Below are positions 1-9,286 of a stretch of DNA of 64,000 nucleotides, piece after piece (position 1 is the first letter of the stretch; each line of letters starts with the position of its first letter). Source of the DNA: Rathayibacter sp. VKM Ac-2856 (GTDB lineage Bacteria > Actinomycetota > Actinomycetes > Actinomycetales > Microbacteriaceae). The position numbers and the translations under genes are program-made. The notes beneath the pieces were generated by a model. It ran no database searches. It saw nothing but the letters and a program-made list of their open reading frames with translations, and was not told where the DNA came from. The stretch covers positions 868,001 through 932,000 of the forward strand of contig NZ_JABMLF010000001.1 of the NCBI RefSeq assembly GCF_013205055.1, given 5' to 3'.

Positions 1-626
1 GATGTGACGGACTTGCCTCCCGCCATGGAGTACCTGCACGTCGCCTCGTTCCGCACATCGACGGCGCCGACGATCGAGAGGCGGATGAGCAGCTCGTAAT
101 CGTCGGCGAACCGCAGATGCAATGGCACCGGGGAGATCGCAGAGGCCTCTCGCAGCGCGCTGACCCGAATGACCTCGGCCGCCGGGGGCCACGGACCGAA
201 TCCCCTGATGAGGAGTGATCGGGTGTCCACCGGCGAATACCGCACCGGGAACGAGGACTCGCGCCCGTCGCGGCCCACGCCGACCACGGTTCCCGCGGCG
301 ACGACCAGATCGTCCCGCTCCAGAAGGCGCTCGATGCTCCGCCCGACTGCGGGGCCCAGCAGCTCGTCGTCGGCGTCCAGGAAGGTGACGAAGTCGGTCG
401 AGACGAGCTCGGCGCCCCTCGCCCGGGCGCGCGATGCGCCGGCGTTCTCCTGGCGAAGGACCTCGGCTCCAGCCGCCTCTGCTACGGCGGCGGTGCGATC
501 GTCGGAGCCGTCGTCGATGACGAGGACCCGCTGCGCGCCTGCGCCGAACGCGGACTCGATCGCTCGGGCGATCGTCGACTCCGAGCGGTAAGCAGGGATC
601 ACCACGGTGTAGGACTGGGACGACAT
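1..626 (-). CDS. Glycosyltransferase family 2, C-terminus cut by window edge
   Basis: The visible 208 residues are the N-terminal GT-A domain of a family 2 glycosyltransferase. It begins MSSQSYTVVIPAYRSESTIA, followed by the nucleotide-binding strand VLVIDDGSDD, an ENAGASRARARG helix and the metal-binding DxD-type motif FLDADDE near residue 90. Such enzymes transfer a sugar from a nucleotide-sugar donor on the cytoplasmic face of the membrane. The ATG at 626 starts the first residue of the conserved fold. The gene is the last visible member of a minus-strand glycan cluster, 20 nt downstream of the pyruvyl-transferase-like gene. The right-hand part of the protein, including any acceptor-binding or membrane region, lies outside the window, so acceptor and sugar cannot be named. 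Confidence 0.85.
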   Translation of the reverse strand, partial: MSSQSYTVVIPAYRSESTIARAIESAFGAGAQRVLVIDDGSDDRTAAVAEAAGAEVLRQENAGASRARARGAELVSTDFVTFLDADDELLGPAVGRSIERLLERDDLVVAAGTVVGVGRDGRESSFPVRYSPVDTRSLLIRGFGPWPPAAEVIRVSALREASAISPVPLHLRFADDYELLIRLSIVGAVDVRNEATCRYSMAGGKSVT

Positions 627-646
627 GTCCCCTCGCGGGGCAGCGC

Positions 647-1699
647 TCACCGCTCAGCCTTCACTCGCTGGCGAAGATCCTCGACGATGGCAGTCCGCTC
701 GGCAGCCAGTCTGCCCCTCGCTGCCGAGATCCGCTGGTCGTAATCGCGGCGGGCGGCAGGATCGGTCCGAAGCCGATCCACCAGCGCCGAGATCTCATCC
801 ACGTCGAACCCGTTCACGGTGAAGACGTAGTCGGAGAGACCGAGGTCGCTGAAGGCGCCGAAGCCTTTCCGCTCGTAGGCGAGGTGGATCACCCAATGGC
901 CGGCGGCGAGGCCCATCAGTGCAGCGTGCAGCCGGACGGCCACGACCACGCGACGGCTGCTGCGGTCGAGGTACTCGCTTCTGGAGAGGATCCGAGTCGG
1001 TTCGAGCGCCTCGACCACCCGGGTGTCGTCATTGCCCGCACCTGTGCTCTGCACGTATCCGTCGAAGTCGCCCAGCCGCCTCGCGAGCTCGACGACTCCG
1101 GGCGCCGTCCGTCCCCGGACCGCCCGAGCGGTCAGGACCACCTTCTCCGCGGGCGCAGTGTCGCGCCGATCCGCCCACTCGCCGCTGATGAGGGCCATGT
1201 CGGGCGACCGCCGCAGGTTCGCGAGACCGATCTCCGTCATGCTCCGATCGTCTCGAAGGTGCACGAGGTCGATACCCGCGAGCAGCCGTCGCAGCAGGGC
1301 GCGCGAGCCGAGCCTCAGCGGCCCGATGCTCTGCGGCAGGTAGACGGAAGGCACGGAGGAGCGGGCCACCGCGCGCAGCTGAGCCACATGGGCCAGCGCG
1401 GTCTTCGCCGCTTCGATCGGATGTCCGAAGCGGAGATATCCACCTCCGACGCCCACGAGAAGATCGAAGTCGCCGAGACGCCGCAGCACCGCGGTGAGCT
1501 CGCGCGAAGGCCCCCGCTTGCCGAACGACGCGTCGACCACCGTCTCAGGACGGTCGCGAAAGGTGTCGGGGTGCAGCGCGAGGACCGTCACGTCGACTCC
1601 GTCGGGAAACGCGTCATGCAGCATCTGCACGCCCTCGGCGACCAGCAGACCGTCTCCGGCGTTGGTCGCGCTGTAGCCGTGAAGGAGCAGTGCTTTCAT
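647..1699 (-). CDS. Polysaccharide pyruvyl transferase family protein
   Basis: A 350-residue protein that starts MKALLLHGYSATNAGDGLLV, the typical opening of the CsaB/WcaK-like polysaccharide pyruvyl transferase family (PF04230). Further family marks are the glycine-rich VGVGGGYLRFG, the PQSIGPL stretch, and a C-terminal VRLHAALMGLAAG followed by AYERKGFGAFSDLGL. Members add a pyruvate ketal to sugars of exopolysaccharide or wall polymers, or are related GT-B transferases, so the exact reaction is inferred. I chose the ATG at 1699 because homology begins there and it overlaps the stop of the upstream glycosyltransferase by 4 nt, a sign of translational coupling. An upstream in-frame start at 1771 would add 24 residues without family character. 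Confidence 0.8.
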   Translation of the reverse strand: MKALLLHGYSATNAGDGLLVAEGVQMLHDAFPDGVDVTVLALHPDTFRDRPETVVDASFGKRGPSRELTAVLRRLGDFDLLVGVGGGYLRFGHPIEAAKTALAHVAQLRAVARSSVPSVYLPQSIGPLRLGSRALLRRLLAGIDLVHLRDDRSMTEIGLANLRRSPDMALISGEWADRRDTAPAEKVVLTARAVRGRTAPGVVELARRLGDFDGYVQSTGAGNDDTRVVEALEPTRILSRSEYLDRSSRRVVVAVRLHAALMGLAAGHWVIHLAYERKGFGAFSDLGLSDYVFTVNGFDVDEISALVDRLRTDPAARRDYDQRISAARGRLAAERTAIVEDLRQRVKAER

Positions 1700-2721
1700 C
1701 GGGCAGCCACCTTCTCGTAGACCCGCACATGGGCGTCGATGCTGTCGCTCCAGCGGAAGCGTCGCGCCCATTCAGGTCCCGTCCGGGTCGCGGTCTCGAG
1801 CCAGCTCGCGTCCGTCGCCGCCGAGACGACTGTCGCGGCGATCCCCTCGGCCGTCAGGTCCTCGATTGTGCGCGCCGGACCGGCGACCTCGGCGAGAGAC
1901 CCCCGTCTCGACGACACGGTCGGCGCTCCGGCCGCCATGGCCTCGAGCACGGGGAGACCGAAGCCCTCGTAGAGGCTGGGGAAGACGAAGAGGGAGCAGG
2001 CCTGCATCAGTGCGATGCGGTCGGAGTCGCTGACGAAGCCGACATGCAGGACGTTCGGCGCAGCCTCGATCTCCCGCATCGCCTCCGCGAAGTTCCATGC
2101 GGGCTTCCCTGCGATCACGAGCGGCAGTCCCAGAGAGACGACCTCCGGAGTGGAGAACGCGCGCACGAGTTCCCGCAGGTTCTTCCTCGGCTCGATGTTG
2201 CCCAGGTAGAGGGCGAAGCGGGCGGGCAAGGCCGCGGACAACTCCGTGCTCAGAGGAGTCCGCGTGGAGAAGGCCGACGTGTCCATGCCATGAGGGATCA
2301 CCGTGATCGACCCGCGGTCGAGGGCGAACACCTCGGCGATGTCATCGGCAGCCGACTCGCTGACGGTGATCAGGGCGTCCGTCGATGCGATCGCCCTTCG
2401 CACGCGTTCCCGCCACACCCACTCCTGGCGACTGGATCGGGCGACATCGATCCACCGGCTCGCGACGCCGTGGACGGTGACGAGCGAAGGCCCGGCCGTG
2501 CGGACCAGGGGCCCGGTATCCGCGGAATAGTGCAGGACGTCGGTCTTGTTGCGCCGACCGTATGCGGTCTCGGCGAGCATCGTCGCGACAGCGGAACCCC
2601 GCGCGGGGATGATGCCCGTCTCGATTCCGCGGGCGGCGATGCCGTCTCTCACCGCTCGGGCGTAGGTGGTGTTGCCGCCGACGTGACGATCGACGATTCG
2701 CTCGGGAAACAGGACCTTCAC
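1696..2721 (-). CDS. Glycosyltransferase family 4 (GT-B fold)
   Basis: A 341-residue retaining glycosyltransferase of family 4. The N-terminal acceptor domain opens MKVLFPERIVDRHVGGNTTY, where the glycine pair is the usual donor/acceptor loop. The C-terminal donor domain has LYLGNIEPRKNLRELVRAF and the catalytic E-x7-E motif in YEGFGLPVLEAMA, followed by GAPTVSSRRGSLAEV. Such enzymes act in the cytoplasm on lipid-linked saccharides. It overlaps the neighbouring gene by 4 nt at each end (2718-2721 and 1696-1699), so three to four genes are read as one unit. The sugar specificity is not visible. Confidence 0.88.
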   Translation of the reverse strand: MKVLFPERIVDRHVGGNTTYARAVRDGIAARGIETGIIPARGSAVATMLAETAYGRRNKTDVLHYSADTGPLVRTAGPSLVTVHGVASRWIDVARSSRQEWVWRERVRRAIASTDALITVSESAADDIAEVFALDRGSITVIPHGMDTSAFSTRTPLSTELSAALPARFALYLGNIEPRKNLRELVRAFSTPEVVSLGLPLVIAGKPAWNFAEAMREIEAAPNVLHVGFVSDSDRIALMQACSLFVFPSLYEGFGLPVLEAMAAGAPTVSSRRGSLAEVAGPARTIEDLTAEGIAATVVSAATDASWLETATRTGPEWARRFRWSDSIDAHVRVYEKVAAR

Positions 2722-3746
2722 CGGATGGCACCTTCGATCAGGGACGAGTAGACCTCGCGCAGCGCCTGCGCCTGGCGGTCGGAGTTCATGGTCTCGAGCA
2801 GCTCCGCCGACCTCCGCCTGACATCCGCCTCGACCGCGGGATCGGAGAGGAGTTCGGTGACGAGGCGTCCCACCTCCGCCGCCGACGACGCGCGCAGCAG
2901 CGGAGTTCCGTCGAAAGCGGGGATGTCGCGGACGACGATCGGCAGACCGAACGCAGCGGCGTCGAGGACGGACAGGGGGAAGCCCTCGTAGCGCGCAGAG
3001 TGCACGTACACTACGCCGCGCGAAAGGATTTGACGGATACCCGCGCCGTCCAACCAGCCCGTCACCTGCACTCCCGCCGCCTCGAGCTGTGTTCGTGCTT
3101 CATCGTCGCCGTCACCGATCCAGGTGAAGACCGTACCGGGCCGCTCGGACCTGATGGTCCGCACGATGTCCGTGAAGTACGAGGGATCCTTCTGAGCAGA
3201 GATGCGCCCGATCATGACGACCTCGTCGGCGACCCGGACGCTCTCGCCGACGCGGTCCGGATGCACGGAGGGCGCGTTCGGCAGGTAGAAGCTCCGCACA
3301 GCCGAGCTCATCTCGCGTGTCAACCGTTCCTCGTGTGGCGACAGGACCACGACGGCCGCGGTACGGGGCAGAAGCACCCGCTCGCTGTTCCGATAGAACG
3401 TTCTTGTGAGCGCAGAGATCGCCGGATCGTCGAACTTGTAGCAGTGCGGTTCATAGATGATCGGAGCGCGCTGCGGGAGGACCCGGGAGTAGACCCCGGC
3501 CCAACTCGAGTGAGCGTGGACGACATCCGGATCGAGCTCGTCGATAGCGCGACGGGTCTCCATGATTCGCGAGAGGAATCTGCGTGGGAGCCTTCGGAGC
3601 GAGGCGAACGAGCCGTCGTTCGCGGGCTCCTCGTCTCCTTCCCAGAGCAGGTGATGCTCGAATTCCGGTGCGAGAGAGACGACTGTGTCGATCGCTCGAC
3701 TCACTCCGCCTGCGTAGCACTCGGTCACATGGAGGACTCGCTTCAT
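2718..3746 (-). CDS. Glycosyltransferase family 4 (GT-B fold), first gene of the glycan operon
   Basis: A 342-residue protein opening MKRVLHVTECYAGGVSRAID, with DVVHAHSSWAGVYSR in the N-terminal half and a C-terminal GT4 donor domain (EVVMIGRISAQKDPSYF, then YEGFPLSVLDAAAFG). The second acidic residue of the E-x7-E motif is Asp here. It is the promoter-proximal gene of the minus-strand glycan operon and overlaps the next gene by 4 nt. The start is uncertain: ATG at 3746 begins the homology, while ATG at 3794 would add 16 charged residues; neither has a strong ribosome site. The reading frame stays open far upstream to 4172, but that part does not look like protein. Confidence 0.82.
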   Translation of the reverse strand: MKRVLHVTECYAGGVSRAIDTVVSLAPEFEHHLLWEGDEEPANDGSFASLRRLPRRFLSRIMETRRAIDELDPDVVHAHSSWAGVYSRVLPQRAPIIYEPHCYKFDDPAISALTRTFYRNSERVLLPRTAAVVVLSPHEERLTREMSSAVRSFYLPNAPSVHPDRVGESVRVADEVVMIGRISAQKDPSYFTDIVRTIRSERPGTVFTWIGDGDDEARTQLEAAGVQVTGWLDGAGIRQILSRGVVYVHSARYEGFPLSVLDAAAFGLPIVVRDIPAFDGTPLLRASSAAEVGRLVTELLSDPAVEADVRRRSAELLETMNSDRQAQALREVYSSLIEGAIR

Positions 3747-4149
3747 ACCGGACGTGCACCCATCGCGCTGATCTCCTTCGGACTCGAAACTCATGACAAC
3801 GTGCGGAGGACGGGGATCTCGACGGCGCTCTGCCGTGGCACCGGCTCCGCGGCGCAGCACTCCGAGCGCGGCTCCTGCGCCGCTGCGGACGGTCCGCACG
3901 GCACGATTCGAGGGCTGCCGCGTACGACGCCGACCCAGCTGAATCAGCCTATGGGACGGTCGTCCGGCGAATCGTTCGGAGCACCGCGCAGGACTGGAGC
4001 GAGCGCCCCCCGTCCGAGTCGCACCAAGATGAGACTCCCTTGACACCGGTTCGAGGGCAGGGCTGAGCACACTCGGCGAGCGATACGGTGATGCTCGACG
4101 CCGCGTTGCGGAACGTCGAGGTGGTCGAGCACAGGCAGGGACGAGGCAG
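3747..4149. other. Divergent intergenic region between glycan genes
   Basis: 403 nt separate the GT4 operon (minus) from the nucleotidyltransferase-like gene (plus). No convincing gene lies here. On the minus strand a TAGGCT hexamer (3951-3946) could be a -10 box for the glycan operon, leaving a leader of roughly 200 nt. On the plus strand a perfect TTGACA sits at 4040-4045, but no good -10 box lies 16-18 nt downstream, so it may be chance. Confidence 0.4.
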
Positions 4150-4152
4150 GTG

Positions 4153-5082
4153 ATGAGTCCGTCCGACGCCATCGCCCTGGAGGAATCCGTCGCTCTCGCG
4201 CATGCGCTCGCCGCTCATGTCGCAGTGGAGATCGGAGCACGGTACGTCGTGTTCAAAGGGCCCGTCGCGATCATGCAGGGTTTCCGCGACAGCAAGCCCT
4301 CCTCGGACGCCGACATCCTGATCGAGCCCGGGCGTCTCGACGACTATCTCGGCGCGATGTCCCTTCGAGGGTGGTCTCCTCGTCGAGAAGCCGCGGCGCC
4401 GCGGTTCTTCCCCGTGCACTCCGTCTCGCTCTATCATCCCGGCTGGGCGAGCGACATCGACGTCCACTTCCGTTACCCGGGCTTCTTCGCGTCCGACGCA
4501 GAGATCTTCGAGGGGCTGACAGCGGAGTGCGAGACGAGGGTCGTCGCCGGGCGTGGAATCCAAGTCACATCGCCCCGCGCCGGCGGACTGATCCTGGCCG
4601 TTCACGCGCTCCGCGATCCCCTCCGCGCCCAGAGTGTGCGCGATCTCGACGCCGTCGCGCGGATCTTCGCCGTGCGGTTCGAGGACGAGGACGAGAAGGC
4701 CGCCACCGTGCGCCTGGCATCGCGGCTCCGAGCGCGTCATACGCTCGCTCCGTTGTTCGACCGGCTCGCGATTCCCTCCGAGCCCAGCGACCTCACCCCC
4801 GGGGAGGCGCGAGCCTGGCGTCTGGTGGTGGCGGGGACCGGCTCCACGGCGTTCCACTGGTGGGTCGCGTTCCGTGATGCCTCCTTCAAGGAGCGCCTCG
4901 AGTTGAGTCCACCCGCTCTGCGGGCTGTCCTCGCTGCAGTGCGCTCGGGGAAGAAGCTGTCTGCAGGGCCGCGAAACGAGACGGGCGTCGTCGCTCGGCT
5001 GCGGCTCGCGGTTCACGACATCCGGCTGTCCAGACAGGCACTCCGCTCATCCGAGGAGACACCCGGAGATCCGCCGCCCTGA
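4153..5082 (+). CDS. Nucleotidyltransferase-like family protein in glycan locus
   Basis: 309 residues resembling the uncharacterised nucleotidyltransferase family PF14907 (NTP_transf_5). Seen are VVFKGPVAIMQGFRDSK, then SSDADILIEPGRLDDYL, which matches the family pattern of a KG pair followed by a D-x-D/LL nucleotidyltransferase motif, and a later HSVSLYHPG...DIDVHFR stretch carrying a third acidic residue. The family occurs in polysaccharide and peptide-modification clusters and its substrate is not known. GTG (4150) and ATG (4153) are adjacent; I prefer ATG behind GAGGCAGG. It is divergent from the glycosyltransferase operon and 129 nt upstream of the exported beta-helix pair. Confidence 0.65.
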   Translation: MSPSDAIALEESVALAHALAAHVAVEIGARYVVFKGPVAIMQGFRDSKPSSDADILIEPGRLDDYLGAMSLRGWSPRREAAAPRFFPVHSVSLYHPGWASDIDVHFRYPGFFASDAEIFEGLTAECETRVVAGRGIQVTSPRAGGLILAVHALRDPLRAQSVRDLDAVARIFAVRFEDEDEKAATVRLASRLRARHTLAPLFDRLAIPSEPSDLTPGEARAWRLVVAGTGSTAFHWWVAFRDASFKERLELSPPALRAVLAAVRSGKKLSAGPRNETGVVARLRLAVHDIRLSRQALRSSEETPGDPPP

Positions 5083-5211
5083 CCCACTCGCCGCGCCCGA
5101 CCGATCCTCCGAGCCCAGCACATCTCCGCGATTGACCCCCAACAGAGCCCTCGAACTCTGAGCATGCTTCAGGTGCGACGCCTGGGATGACGGCAGCCGC
5201 AGGATATCCGC

Positions 5212-7215
5212 ATGACCTCCCTGGGCAGTGCGATGACGACTCGGCGCCGCGTGATGGCCGCGACGGGCGCGGGAGCTATGGCGGCGCTCCTCGCTGCACC
5301 GGCTGCCGAGGCGGAACCGGTCGACTCCTCCACCCTCGATGACCGACTCGCATCCCTGGTGCGAACACCGGCGGCGAGGACGAACGCCGCGCTGCGGCGG
5401 ACTCCCGCGACGATCCTGGTCGAGGACTATCGACTGCCCACCGACGCCTCCGACTGGTACTGCTGGGATCGCGCCCTGACGGCGGCGAAGGCCGTCCCAG
5501 GGCCGACCATCGTCAGAGCCGGCGCGCGCGAGTACCAGTTGAGCAAGTCGTGCAGCCTCGCCGGCCACTCGCAGCTGACGATCGAAGGCGCCGGAATCGG
5601 CGCCACGGTGATCTCAGGAATGCTCCACGTCAAACTCGACGCAGCGTTCAGCCTTCGGAGCGGCACGGAAGCCGCCTCGGACATCACCATCCGCGGCATG
5701 ACGATCAAGGGCAGCCTCACCAACTCGGACGCTCTCGGCACCGACTACGCCAGAGACTCGCGCGAATTCGTGATCGACTGGTCCAAAAGCGCAGGAATCA
5801 TCTCCTCGGGCACGAGCGGGACGCGCGGGCTCCAGGCGGCGATCGAATTCGTCGGCGATCTGCTCCCCGGCGGGGAGTACCCGAGCATCAGGAACGTGAC
5901 CGTGGATCGCGTCGAGCTGTGGGGATTCCGCTCGATTCCGGTGAAGCTCTACGGCATCCGCGGATACTCGCGAATGACCGACTCGACCGCTCACCGCTGT
6001 CTCGACATCGGCTTCCGCTCCAATCAGGCCGTGATCTTCTCGGGGAACCGCATCCGGTACTCAGCGGACAACGGCGTCTCGATCTCCCGGGGCTCCCAGC
6101 ACGTGGTCTGCACCGGGAACGACGTGCTCGGGAGCTACTACAACGGCATCTGGGTGGGCGGCTGGGAGGACCAGTCGGGTCCGACCGGCGTCGTCGTCGT
6201 GGGGAACACGATCGATCGCTCTGCCCGCCACGGCATCTACGCCGCCGGAGGATCCAAGAGCCTGTCGATCGCAGGCAACGTCGTCACCCGGTCCGAGCGG
6301 CTCCGGGAGTGGTGGGAGGGCTGCGGGATCTTCGTCAGCGGACTCGACAGCACGACGGTGACCGACACCGACGGAGACGGGTCGACGGACGACGAGCGCC
6401 TGACCGGTTCCCTGTCCATCACGGGGAACACGGTCGCCGACAGCGACCGAGGGGGAATCCTGATCGAGCGACGCTGCAGCAACATCGTCGTCTCCGCGAA
6501 CGTCGTCATGCGCCCGGGGCGGATCGCGAAGCCCAACGGCACGGCGCCGTCGATCGCCTACGGCAATGAGAGCTTCGGCATCTCGACTCCCGACGCATCG
6601 GGGACGACCTCGAACGTCCTCGTCACCCACAACCTGATCGTGGACGACCGGAACGGAGTGTCGGCACCGTCCGCTTCCGCACTGACGTCCGCCTCCTCGG
6701 CCGCGGAACCGGCCTCGATGGGCTACGGCGTCTTCCGCCCGGGTGGCGTCCCGACCTGGACCGCGAACGACAATGTCAGCAGCGGCGGGTCCCTGGTCGC
6801 CCTGGACACTGCTCCGCGGACCCTCGGAGATCGGATCGCGCTGGGTGCGCCCAGTGCGGAGGTCCGGATGAGGGTGGACAAGAGCCCCGGCGGCAGGTGC
6901 CTCCTGGAACTGCGCCGTGCCGGAGCCGTCCAGTGGACACTCACATCGAACACTGCTGCGGAGGTCGGAGCGAGCAAAGGCTCCGATCTCCAGGTGATCG
7001 CGGGCAGGGACGACTCTTCGACCGTCAAAGTGCTGACCGGGCGGCGGACGGACGGGCGCTTGACGGTGAACTCGTACGCCGTCGTCGCGCCCGCCGCTGT
7101 CCGGCCGGATCCGGCCTCAGCCGGCGTGGGCGCCATGATCTTCGACTCGACCCTCGCGCTTCCGCTCTTCTCCGACGGCACCGACTGGCGGACAGCGCGC
7201 GGGACGCTCGTATGA
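5212..7215 (+). CDS. Tat-exported right-handed parallel beta-helix protein, copy 1
   Basis: 667 residues. The N-terminus carries a twin-arginine-type signal (MTTRRRVMAATGAGAMAA, then a cut near AEAEP). An N-terminal segment with LDDRLASLVRTPAARTNAAL precedes a long beta-helix body with repeated N-x-I/V and G-N-x-I rungs (SGNRIRYSADNGVSISRG, GNDVLGSYYNGIWVGG, GNTIDRSARHGIYA), as in pectate-lyase/tailspike folds. A DTDGDGSTDDE loop near residue 385 looks like a calcium site. The last 130 residues (GAMIFDSTLALPLFSDGTDW) resemble C-terminal ends of phage tail fibres or spikes. The likely role is binding or cleaving surface polysaccharide outside the cell; the substrate is unknown. ATG 5212 follows AGGA; ATG 5233 is an alternative. 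Confidence 0.75.
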   Translation: MTSLGSAMTTRRRVMAATGAGAMAALLAAPAAEAEPVDSSTLDDRLASLVRTPAARTNAALRRTPATILVEDYRLPTDASDWYCWDRALTAAKAVPGPTIVRAGAREYQLSKSCSLAGHSQLTIEGAGIGATVISGMLHVKLDAAFSLRSGTEAASDITIRGMTIKGSLTNSDALGTDYARDSREFVIDWSKSAGIISSGTSGTRGLQAAIEFVGDLLPGGEYPSIRNVTVDRVELWGFRSIPVKLYGIRGYSRMTDSTAHRCLDIGFRSNQAVIFSGNRIRYSADNGVSISRGSQHVVCTGNDVLGSYYNGIWVGGWEDQSGPTGVVVVGNTIDRSARHGIYAAGGSKSLSIAGNVVTRSERLREWWEGCGIFVSGLDSTTVTDTDGDGSTDDERLTGSLSITGNTVADSDRGGILIERRCSNIVVSANVVMRPGRIAKPNGTAPSIAYGNESFGISTPDASGTTSNVLVTHNLIVDDRNGVSAPSASALTSASSAAEPASMGYGVFRPGGVPTWTANDNVSSGGSLVALDTAPRTLGDRIALGAPSAEVRMRVDKSPGGRCLLELRRAGAVQWTLTSNTAAEVGASKGSDLQVIAGRDDSSTVKVLTGRRTDGRLTVNSYAVVAPAAVRPDPASAGVGAMIFDSTLALPLFSDGTDWRTARGTLV

Positions 7216-7249
7216 GACCTTCACCGTCCCTTCTGAAAGGACCACCGAG

Positions 7250-9286
7250 ATGACGAGAACGACGGGGACGAGCGGCACTCGAGCAGGCGAATCAGCACCG
7301 GATCTCCGCGCCGCCAGCAGGAGGACGCTCTTGGCCACCGCGGCTACGGCGGCTGCGGCGATCGGCCTCGCCCCGCGGAGCGTAGCGGCACCGGTCGACT
7401 CCGCCGACCTCGATGCGCAGGTCGAGGCTCTGGTCAGGAATCCCGCGAGCAAGACGAACGACGCTCTGGTCGGCGGCACCTCCCTCTTCTTCGTGGACGA
7501 CTACGTCCAGCCGGGCGACACATCCGACGTCCAGTGCTGGGATCGAGCACTCCTCGCGGCGAAGGCGTCTCCCGGCCCGTCCGTCGTCCGCGCCGGTGCA
7601 CGCGCCTACGTGTTCAGCAGAGCGTATTCGCTGGTCGGCCACAGCGATCTCACCATCGAGGGCGCCGGCATCGGTGCCACCGTCATCTCCGGCCTGCTCA
7701 GCACGACCATCGGCGCGGCGTTCGTCATCAAGAGCGGGACGGCAGCGACGAGGAACATCGTGTTCCGCAACCTCACTTTCAGCGGGTCGCTCTCCAACGG
7801 CGCCGCGCTCACCGATGTCGCTCGGGACTCCCGCAAGTTCGTGTCGGGCTGGTCTGCTTCCGGCGGCGTGACGGCGACGAGCACGGCGGGAACGCGTGGA
7901 CTGCAGTCGTCGGTCGACTTCGTCGGACGACGTCACGCTTCCTCGTCTCCCATCGTGTCCGACGTCGCGTTCGACAGCGTCGAGTTCACCGGCTTCCGCG
8001 GATGTGCCGTCAAGATGTGGGGCATCGACGGGGCGGTCTCCGTCACCGACTGCTCCTCATGGCGTTGCATGGACATGTCGTTCCGCTCGGTCGAGTCCGT
8101 GCTGTTCACCGGGAACCGCATCGAGCTGTCGGCCGACAACGGCGTGTCCTTCTCCAGCGGTGTGCAGCGTGTCGTCTGCTCCGGCAACAGCATCCACGGG
8201 AGCTACTACAGCGGCATCTGGTGCGGTGGGGCCGACGGGCTCCCGGGCCCGACCGGCGTGACGATCACCGGGAACTCGATCGACTACTCCACTCGCCACG
8301 GCATCGTCGCCGAAGGAGGCGCGACGACGCTCTCCATCACCGCGAACACCGTCACTCGTGTCTCGCGTCAGCGGGAGAACTGGGAGGGCTGCGGGATCTA
8401 CCTCGCCCGGCTGGGCAGCGCCATCGACCTCGACGGCGACGGCAGCACCGACGACGAACGCCTCAGCGCGTCGATGTCGATCAGTGGCAACACGCTCGTC
8501 GACTGCGATCGGGGCGGCATTCTGATCGACGAAGGATGCAGCAACATCCTCGTCTCCGCGAACATGATCGTCAGGCCCGGCCGGTCGCGCCGTCCGGACG
8601 GATCCGCCCCCGACACCGCGACGGGCTCCGACAGCTTCGGCGTCTCCACTCCCGGAACCAGCACCGCGAACACGAACATCTTCGTGTCCCACAACATGAT
8701 CGTGGACGACCGGAACGGCTCATCCGCACCGTCGGCCTCCACTCTGACCGACGATGGGTCACGTGGGGAGTCGCCGTCGCTCGCCTTCGCAGTGCACCGG
8801 CCGCAGACCGCGGAGTCGTGGTACTCGTGGGACAACGTCGCCAGCGGCAATCTCGTCCCTCATGAGGAGACGGGCGAGCGGCAGCTCGGACCGTACATGA
8901 CCATCGGCTACCCGACGAGCTACCAATCGAGCCTGACGCTCGACAAAGCGGCCGGCGGAAGCTCGTCGATCGACCTCACTACGGCTGGAGCGTTGCGGTG
9001 GCAGTTCCGATCCGACGACGAGCCTCAGGCAGAGGGCTCCGAGACGTCGGAGCTTCAACTCCGCTACGGCCGCGATGACGGCAGCGTGGGTACCGCGTTC
9101 TCCGCCCGGCGTTCCGACGGTCGGATCACGTTCCAGTCCACTCTGCAGCTGAGCAGCGGCAGCACCGCGAACCGCCCGGACCCTGGGCTGGCCGGTCCGG
9201 GCGCCATGTTCTACGACACGACGATCAGACGGCCGATCTTCTCGGACGGCGCGCGATGGCGTACCTCGGAGGGCGCGACGATCTGA
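7250..9286 (+). CDS. Tat-exported right-handed parallel beta-helix protein, copy 2
   Basis: 678 residues, a paralogue of the preceding gene along its whole length and 34 nt downstream behind an AAAGGA ribosome site. A twin-arginine signal (SRRTLLATAATAAAAIGLAP) is followed by LDAQVEALVRNPASKTNDAL, the same entry segment as copy 1, then beta-helix rungs (TGNRIELSADNGVSFSSG, GNSIHGSYYSGIWCGG), a DLDGDGSTDDE calcium-type loop and the tail-fibre-like end GAMFYDTTIRRPIFSDGARW. The copies have diverged substantially while keeping the rung pattern, so this is an old duplication under selection. The gene ends 14 nt from the convergent prmC. Confidence 0.75.
   Translation: MTRTTGTSGTRAGESAPDLRAASRRTLLATAATAAAAIGLAPRSVAAPVDSADLDAQVEALVRNPASKTNDALVGGTSLFFVDDYVQPGDTSDVQCWDRALLAAKASPGPSVVRAGARAYVFSRAYSLVGHSDLTIEGAGIGATVISGLLSTTIGAAFVIKSGTAATRNIVFRNLTFSGSLSNGAALTDVARDSRKFVSGWSASGGVTATSTAGTRGLQSSVDFVGRRHASSSPIVSDVAFDSVEFTGFRGCAVKMWGIDGAVSVTDCSSWRCMDMSFRSVESVLFTGNRIELSADNGVSFSSGVQRVVCSGNSIHGSYYSGIWCGGADGLPGPTGVTITGNSIDYSTRHGIVAEGGATTLSITANTVTRVSRQRENWEGCGIYLARLGSAIDLDGDGSTDDERLSASMSISGNTLVDCDRGGILIDEGCSNILVSANMIVRPGRSRRPDGSAPDTATGSDSFGVSTPGTSTANTNIFVSHNMIVDDRNGSSAPSASTLTDDGSRGESPSLAFAVHRPQTAESWYSWDNVASGNLVPHEETGERQLGPYMTIGYPTSYQSSLTLDKAAGGSSSIDLTTAGALRWQFRSDDEPQAEGSETSELQLRYGRDDGSVGTAFSARRSDGRITFQSTLQLSSGSTANRPDPGLAGPGAMFYDTTIRRPIFSDGARWRTSEGATI

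Noticed and set aside
4040-4045. Perfect TTGACA as a promoter for the nucleotidyltransferase-like gene
   Set aside because: No acceptable -10 box at 16-18 nt; likely chance in a 64-kb window.
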